Positions 59,693 through 64,000 of a stretch of 64,000 nt of DNA are shown piece by piece; the first letter of the stretch is position 1, and every line of letters starts with the position of its first letter. The translations under genes were made by a program, and so were the position numbers. The stretch is from Niastella sp. OAS944 (GTDB lineage: Bacteria; Bacteroidota; Bacteroidia; Chitinophagales; Chitinophagaceae), in assembly GCA_024809215.1 (NCBI GenBank), contig JANUBW010000002.1, forward strand, positions 806,001 to 870,000. Direction: 5' to 3'. Below the pieces are notes generated by a model. It made no database searches. It worked only from the letters and a program-made list of their open reading frames with translations, and was not told where the DNA came from.

Positions 59693-59693
59693 C

Positions 59694-60254
59694 ATGGTAT
59701 ACCAATACGTTGTTACCCTGAAAAATCAAAGCTACCGGTATATTGATATGCTGGGCTTAATTCTTAGTATTTTTTCCGTAGCCTGTTTCACCATGCAATT
59801 GGTGGGCAGCAAAAGCGTAAGCCTGGCTTATCTCATTGGCGTTATAGCAATACCGGTCATCGTTATATGGAACCTTGCCCAGCAGGCAAAAAAGCGAAAA
59901 GTGTATTACAGCCGCGCCCTGCTTATAGCCGCGCTGGTTTGGATGAAAATGCCCTATTTTCAATGGCTGGTGTTTTTATTTATCATTCTTGCCTTACTCG
60001 AATACCAGGCAAAATATTCAATCGAGATCGGGTTCACCGATAATGAGATCGTTATTAACTCCCTGTTCAAAAAAAGATATGCCTGGAAAGACTTCAGCAA
60101 TATTGTGCTGAGAGATGGATTACTCACCCTCGACTTTACCAATAACCGCATTTTACAGCGCGAAGTGGAAGATGATGATGATGATGATGCCGATGAAGAT
60201 GAGTTTAATGATTACTGCAGAAAACAGCTGGCTCATTCAGTTCATAGTTCTTAG
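59694..60254 (+). CDS. Membrane protein of unknown function with acidic tail
   Basis: This 186-residue protein has three to four hydrophobic segments (about 18-40, 43-60, 80-103: LGLILSIFSVACFTMQLVG; LAYLIGVIAIPVIVIW). A PH-like C-terminal half follows (IEIGFTDNEIVINSLFKKRYAW; LRDGLLTLDF), then a very acidic stretch EDDDDDDADEDE near the end. I do not recognise the family. ATG 59694 was chosen because the upstream part of the frame is repeat DNA. The last residues (HSVHSS) and the stop are formed by repeat words. Confidence 0.68.
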   Translation: MVYQYVVTLKNQSYRYIDMLGLILSIFSVACFTMQLVGSKSVSLAYLIGVIAIPVIVIWNLAQQAKKRKVYYSRALLIAALVWMKMPYFQWLVFLFIILALLEYQAKYSIEIGFTDNEIVINSLFKKRYAWKDFSNIVLRDGLLTLDFTNNRILQREVEDDDDDDADEDEFNDYCRKQLAHSVHSS

Positions 60255-60285
60255 TTTTTAGTTCTTAGTTTTTAGTTCCCGTTCA
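60240..60285. repeat. Word-repeat element (AGTTCTTAGTTTTTAG family)
   Basis: TTCATAGTTCTTAGTTTTTAG then TTCTTAGTTTTTAGTTCCCG. It overlaps the 3' end of the previous gene and supplies its stop. Same words as 9298-9330. The DNA 60286-60419 shows nothing recognisable. Confidence 0.6.
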
Positions 60286-60419
60286 ATTTTATAGCTCGCG
60301 AGCAATTGCGTTCAGTTTACTCATTCCTAAACTGAAACATACCCCCGTTGCGCTTTTATGCTGCCGTTACACCAGGTTTGGTTGTACTTCAATGGCTTCT
60401 TTATCAATGGATAGAAGAG

Positions 60420-60474
60420 AGATATCCCGTAGATATCCCCTATATATCCCGTATATATCTCCTAGATATCAGCA
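60420..60474. repeat. Tandem array, exact 11-bp period, five units
   Basis: Units AGATATCCCGT (60420), AGATATCCCCT (60431), ATATATCCCGT (60442), ATATATCTCCT (60453) and AGATATCAGCA (60464). An inverted copy of the TATCCCGT core, ACGGGATA, lies at 60487-60494. The 11-bp spacing is near one helical turn, so the units would lie on one face of DNA, as in binding sites for a multimeric protein. It is 180 bp before the ALDH gene. Confidence 0.75.
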
Positions 60475-60606
60475 CTCTTATTATAGACGGGATAACATGG
60501 GCTTATATAAGGTAAACAATGATCTTACCTATGAGATAATTATTGTAAGTAACTTATTGTAACATCTTGCTACCACGGCCCGTCATTGCGTTAAATAGTA
60601 CCATTG

Positions 60607-60635
60607 TTGACGAATACCCAATTTGATTACATTTG
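60607..60635 (+). promoter_or_regulatory. Bacteroidota-type promoter of the ALDH gene
   Basis: TTG (60607-60609) and TACATTTG (60628-60635) are 18 bases apart, close to the 19-base consensus, and TACATTTG is a perfect TAnnTTTG. The ATG follows 17 bp later, giving a very short leader. Confidence 0.55.
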
Positions 60636-60652
60636 TTTCCAAATACTTGCAT

Positions 60653-62176
60653 ATGGATTTTCTGGCCCCATTAAAAATTGAGGAACTTAATTCAGGCGTA
60701 TCTACTGGGAATAGCTATTTGCCCGCTCATGGCGAACGCATTGAGTCTCATTCACCCGTAGATGGTAAACTCATTGCCGCCATACAGGCTGCCGATAAAA
60801 ACGATTATGAAACCGTTATTGCCAAGGCCCAGGCTGCATTTCAGGAATGGCGTACCTGGCCGGCCCCAAAACGTGGTGAAATTGTTCGGCAAATAGGCGA
60901 AGCATTGCGCGCCCACAAAGAGCCGCTGGGAAAACTGGTGTCGTATGAAATGGGAAAAAGCCTGCAGGAAGGTTATGGTGAGGTGCAGGAAATGATCGAT
61001 ATCTGTGATTTTGCAGTTGGCTTATCGCGTCAGTTGTATGGATTATCCATGCACAGCGAACGCCCTTCACACCGCATGTACGAACAATGGCATCCGTTAG
61101 GTATTGTGGGCATTATTTCGGCCTTTAATTTCCCCGTAGCCGTTTGGAGCTGGAACTCTATGCTTGCCTGGATCTGTGGCAATGTATGTATATGGAAACC
61201 TTCCGAAAAAACTCCTTTGTGCGCAGTAGCATGTCACCATATTATAGCTGAAGTATTAAAACGTAATAACGTGCCCGATGGCATAAACGGCCTGGTAATT
61301 GGTGGCCGTGAAGTAGGTGAATGGTTATCGGCCGATAACCGTATTCCATTGGTATCGGCAACCGGTTCAACCCGTATGGGCAAAGCCGTTGGCGCAACGG
61401 TTGGCGCCCGCCTTGGCCGCGCACTGCTTGAACTGGGTGGCAATAATGCCATCATTATTTCAAAACATGCCGACCTCGATATCGCTATCCGCGGCGCCGT
61501 GTTTGGTGCAGTAGGTACCGCCGGACAAAGATGTACCACCACCCGCCGGTTGATCATCCACGAAGAGGTGTACGATAGCATCAAAAATAAACTCACAGCA
61601 GCCTATCAGCAATTGCGTATCGGCAACCCGCTCGATGAAAATAATCATGTAGGCCCGCTGATTGATAAAGACGCTGTTTCGCTTTATAATAAAGCCCTGG
61701 AAGCCTGTAAAAAAGAAGGCGGCAAATTTATTGTTGAAGGCGGTGTACTTGATGGTGATGGTTACGAAAGCGGCTGCTATGTAAAACCATGTATAGCCGA
61801 GGTTGAACCGCATTACAAAATTGTAGAACAGGAAACCTTTGCGCCTATTTTGTATTTGATGAAATATAATACGCTCGATGATGCAATCGCCATTCAAAAC
61901 GGTGTTCCGCAAGGGCTTTCATCAAGTATTATGACGCTGAACCTGCGCGAAGCAGAACAATTTTTATCGGCCACCGGCAGCGATTGTGGTATTGCCAATG
62001 TAAATATTGGTACCTCAGGAGCTGAAATAGGCGGCGCCTTTGGCGGCGAAAAAGAAACCGGCGGCGGTCGCGAAAGCGGTAGCGATGCCTGGAAAGCGTA
62101 TATGCGACGCCAGACCAATACGATCAATTATTCTACACAGTTACCCTTAGCTCAAGGCATCAAATTTCACGTATAA
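60653..62176 (+). CDS. ALDH7-like aldehyde dehydrogenase (alpha-aminoadipic semialdehyde type)
   Basis: This 507-residue NAD-dependent dehydrogenase has GIISAFNFPVAVWSWNSMLA, the catalytic Glu in LLELGGNNA and the catalytic Cys in GTAGQRCTTTRRL (about residue 295). The C-terminal GGAFGGEKETGGGRESGSD is characteristic of ALDH7/alpha-aminoadipic semialdehyde dehydrogenase. That enzyme acts in lysine breakdown and aldehyde detoxification. The start at 60653 follows a good promoter and 11-bp array. Cytosolic. The exact substrate is inferred from the family. Confidence 0.9.
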   Translation: MDFLAPLKIEELNSGVSTGNSYLPAHGERIESHSPVDGKLIAAIQAADKNDYETVIAKAQAAFQEWRTWPAPKRGEIVRQIGEALRAHKEPLGKLVSYEMGKSLQEGYGEVQEMIDICDFAVGLSRQLYGLSMHSERPSHRMYEQWHPLGIVGIISAFNFPVAVWSWNSMLAWICGNVCIWKPSEKTPLCAVACHHIIAEVLKRNNVPDGINGLVIGGREVGEWLSADNRIPLVSATGSTRMGKAVGATVGARLGRALLELGGNNAIIISKHADLDIAIRGAVFGAVGTAGQRCTTTRRLIIHEEVYDSIKNKLTAAYQQLRIGNPLDENNHVGPLIDKDAVSLYNKALEACKKEGGKFIVEGGVLDGDGYESGCYVKPCIAEVEPHYKIVEQETFAPILYLMKYNTLDDAIAIQNGVPQGLSSSIMTLNLREAEQFLSATGSDCGIANVNIGTSGAEIGGAFGGEKETGGGRESGSDAWKAYMRRQTNTINYSTQLPLAQGIKFHV

Positions 62177-62216
62177 GCGTGTGTCATATTAAAAGTATAA
62201 TTAGTACTTTTAAGTA

Positions 62217-62284
62217 TCAGAAGTAGGAAGTATGAGGTAAGAAAAACCTGTATTTCCTACTTCTTACATCCTACTTCCTACATC
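62217..62284. repeat. Word-repeat inverted element (AGAAGTAGGAAGTATGAGG family)
   Basis: CAGAAGTAGGAAGTATGAGG and TAAGAAA on the left; TTTCCTACTTCTTACATCC and TACTTCCTAC on the right, with AACCTGTA in the centre. Highly similar to 11486-11572. Confidence 0.75.
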
Positions 62285-62374
62285 AGACCTTCCCCGAATC
62301 AGCTGACTTCCAGTTTTAAACAATATTATTGGAACCCACTACGTTTTAACCGATCGACAGACTGAAAAACCGGT

Positions 62375-63880
62375 ATGAAGAAAATATACACGCTTCTGTT
62401 ATTTACTACCCTTATGCATACAGCCAATTCCCAAATGCGGTTGGGAATTATGGGTGGTCCGCATTCTTCGTCAATAATTGAAAAAAATTATATACCGGGC
62501 TGGGAAACTTCCACCGAGCCCTTTTATGCCAAAAGGAGTGGCATTCACCTGGGTATTACAGGCGAAATTCCGCTTGGCTATTCGAATAAATGCTTTTTTA
62601 CCCCCAGCGTTCTATACATGGCCAAGGGTAGAAAATATACCCGCACGGTAGATACCAACCTGGTTAAAACCGATACCATATTTCGGAACAGCACATTCTA
62701 CACAAACTATATTGAAGTACCGCTAAACGTCACGTTGAAACTGCGCATGAGCAAAAAAAGCAGTTTCCTGTTAAGCGCCGGCCCTTACTTCGCGTTTTTC
62801 TATAGCGGAAAAGAAACAAACGAAACAAGAACGGTTGTCAATAATTCAGTTGTCTACAAGCAAACCGAATCGAATATACAGGTGGGTAAGAACCAGAACA
62901 ACGTTACCACCTTCGATGCAGGTGTAAATGCCCGAGTTGGCTTTGAATTTGGTAATGTATTGCTTACCGGTTTCTTTAGCCAGGGAATGACCAACTTTTA
63001 TGATGTTAGTTACGACGCAACATTCAAACACCGTGTTGTTGGCGCCTCCATTGGTTTTTGGCTGAACAAAAAGGTGGTGCTTACCAACGACAAGGATAAT
63101 GATGGCGTAATTGACAAAGCAGACGGCTGTCCCGATGTGCCAGGTTCAAAAAAAGCTGGTGGCTGTCCTGATAAAGACAATGATGGTGTAGCCGATGCCG
63201 TTGATAAATGTCCCGATGTGCCAGGAGAGGCCAGGTTAAGAGGATGCCCCCTGCCCGACACCGACCACGATGGAATTATTGATGAAGAAGATAAATGTCC
63301 CGATGTGGCAGGCCTTGCCAAATACAAAGGTTGCCCTGTGCCCGATACCGACGGCGATGGCATAAATGATGAAGTTGATATGTGTATCGATAAAGCCGGC
63401 CCCGCAGAATTCAATGGTTGCCCAATACCCGACACCGACGGCGATGGTGTAAATGATAAAGAAGATAAATGTCCTACAACGGCTGGTACCATAGCAAATC
63501 ATGGTTGCCCTGAGATAAAGAAGGAAATTGTTGAAAGAGTGAACTATGCCGCTAAAAAGATCTTCTTTGCGGTAGGAAGCGATAAAATTCTATCAACATC
63601 AAACAGCGCGCTGAACAATGTGGTAGCTATTCTTCGCACCGATACTACCCTGAAACTGATCATTGAAGGTTACACCGATAATGTTGGTAAACCGGCATCT
63701 AATTTGACCTTATCGCAAAAACGTGCCGATGCTGTGAAAAACTACCTGGTTCAAAAAGGCCTCGATGCCAACAGGTTAGAGGCTAAGGGATATGGACAGG
63801 AAAACGCCGTTGCCGACAACACCACAACTGAAGGCCGGGCTGCCAACCGACGTGTTGAACTAAAACTTAGACAACAATAG
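62375..63880 (+). CDS. OmpA family outer-membrane protein with TSP3-type Ca-binding repeats
   Basis: This 501-residue protein has a signal peptide (IYTLLLFTTLMHTANSQ) and an N-terminal beta-barrel-like domain (about 20-230: GIMGGPHSSSIIEKNY; FLLSAGPYFAFFYSG; ARVGFEFGNVLLTGFFSQ). Four or more thrombospondin type 3 repeats follow at about 240-375 (DKDNDGVIDKADGCPDV; TDHDGIIDEEDKCPDV), with Asp-rich Ca sites. The C-terminal OmpA domain (about 385-500) has IIEGYTDNVGKPASNLTLSQ and AANRRVELKL for peptidoglycan binding. It tethers the outer membrane to the cell wall. Single gene with a terminator downstream. Confidence 0.92.
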   Translation: MKKIYTLLLFTTLMHTANSQMRLGIMGGPHSSSIIEKNYIPGWETSTEPFYAKRSGIHLGITGEIPLGYSNKCFFTPSVLYMAKGRKYTRTVDTNLVKTDTIFRNSTFYTNYIEVPLNVTLKLRMSKKSSFLLSAGPYFAFFYSGKETNETRTVVNNSVVYKQTESNIQVGKNQNNVTTFDAGVNARVGFEFGNVLLTGFFSQGMTNFYDVSYDATFKHRVVGASIGFWLNKKVVLTNDKDNDGVIDKADGCPDVPGSKKAGGCPDKDNDGVADAVDKCPDVPGEARLRGCPLPDTDHDGIIDEEDKCPDVAGLAKYKGCPVPDTDGDGINDEVDMCIDKAGPAEFNGCPIPDTDGDGVNDKEDKCPTTAGTIANHGCPEIKKEIVERVNYAAKKIFFAVGSDKILSTSNSALNNVVAILRTDTTLKLIIEGYTDNVGKPASNLTLSQKRADAVKNYLVQKGLDANRLEAKGYGQENAVADNTTTEGRAANRRVELKLRQQ

Positions 63881-63936
63881 TTTGAATAAAATACTTAAAA
63901 GACCTTTTCTTTACTAAAGGTTTTGAACAAATTATC

Positions 63937-63975
63937 AGCCACTCATGTAATAACCTACATGTGTGGCTTTTAATT
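63937..63975 (+). terminator. Terminator after the OmpA/TSP3 gene
   Basis: AGCCAC-T-CATGTA and TACATG-T-GTGGCT form a 12-bp stem with one T-T mismatch and a TAACC-type loop, followed by TTTTAATTTTAT. Confidence 0.75.
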
Positions 63976-64000
63976 TTATATTTTGTGCCGGGAGATAATG

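Overview
The window is ordinary chromosomal DNA of a member of the phylum Bacteroidota, most likely the family Chitinophagaceae (Niastella/Chitinophaga-like). The evidence is gene content (DUF5103/type IX secretion plug protein, DUF5686, DUF4294, GSCFA, SMUG2-type glycosylase, TonB-dependent receptor with a carboxypeptidase-regulatory N-domain), promoters of the TTG-N19-TAnnTTTG type, weak ribosome binding sites and moderate G+C. There is no rRNA, tRNA, prophage, transposase or CRISPR array. One ncRNA gene, the small SRP RNA, is present.

Layout. 1-9.1 kb: the 5' part of smc (runs off the left edge), a small ABM-fold protein, a secreted protein, transaldolase, SRP RNA, a type IX secretion plug-like protein, a LolC/E-type permease and a UbiD-family decarboxylase. 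9.5-15.9 kb: a beta-barrel protein (PorG/DUF6089-like), a CBM9-like protein, a FabF-type ketoacyl synthase divergent from an HxlR regulator, an S10 peptidase and a CCG-domain Fe-S protein. 16-21.1 kb: a five-gene leftward operon made of two coiled-coil proteins, a substrate-binding protein fused to an OmpA peptidoglycan-binding domain, an ABC permease and an ABC ATPase. This is the best candidate for an undescribed system. 21.2-30.2 kb: a zincin-like protein without the catalytic Glu, an AraC regulator, an epoxide hydrolase, a TonB receptor, purC, small membrane proteins and a lactonase. 30.4-31 kb: two adjacent tandem arrays (20-bp and 21-bp period). 31-42.7 kb: TrhO, DUF5686, RDD, penicillin acylase, a 27-codon membrane microprotein ORF, a cupin lipoprotein, a BioF-like enzyme, MiaE and a SMUG2-like glycosylase. 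42.7-54.7 kb: a GH109-like oxidoreductase, GSCFA, HMG-CoA lyase, RlmB, NUDIX, MetK, a stand-alone glycogen synthase N-domain, panC-panD, a flippase-like protein, a heptose adenylyltransferase and a frameshifted gene. 55-64 kb: ccmF-ccmE (ccmE with the CxxxY heme motif), an arginase-family enzyme, an ALDH7-like dehydrogenase and an OmpA/TSP3 protein.

The most unusual DNA signal is in the gaps. About 25 intergenic elements are built from short words repeated several times. In many of them the second half is the complement of the first, so the element can fold on itself. About a dozen word families recur at unrelated loci, and several elements share a core resembling CTCCGAAATTCAAGGCCTCGC. They lie mostly at gene 3' ends, and in several cases the stop codon or last codons of the gene lie inside the repeated word.

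All calls come from reading the sequence. No database search, structure prediction or alignment was run. Domain names rest on recognised motifs.
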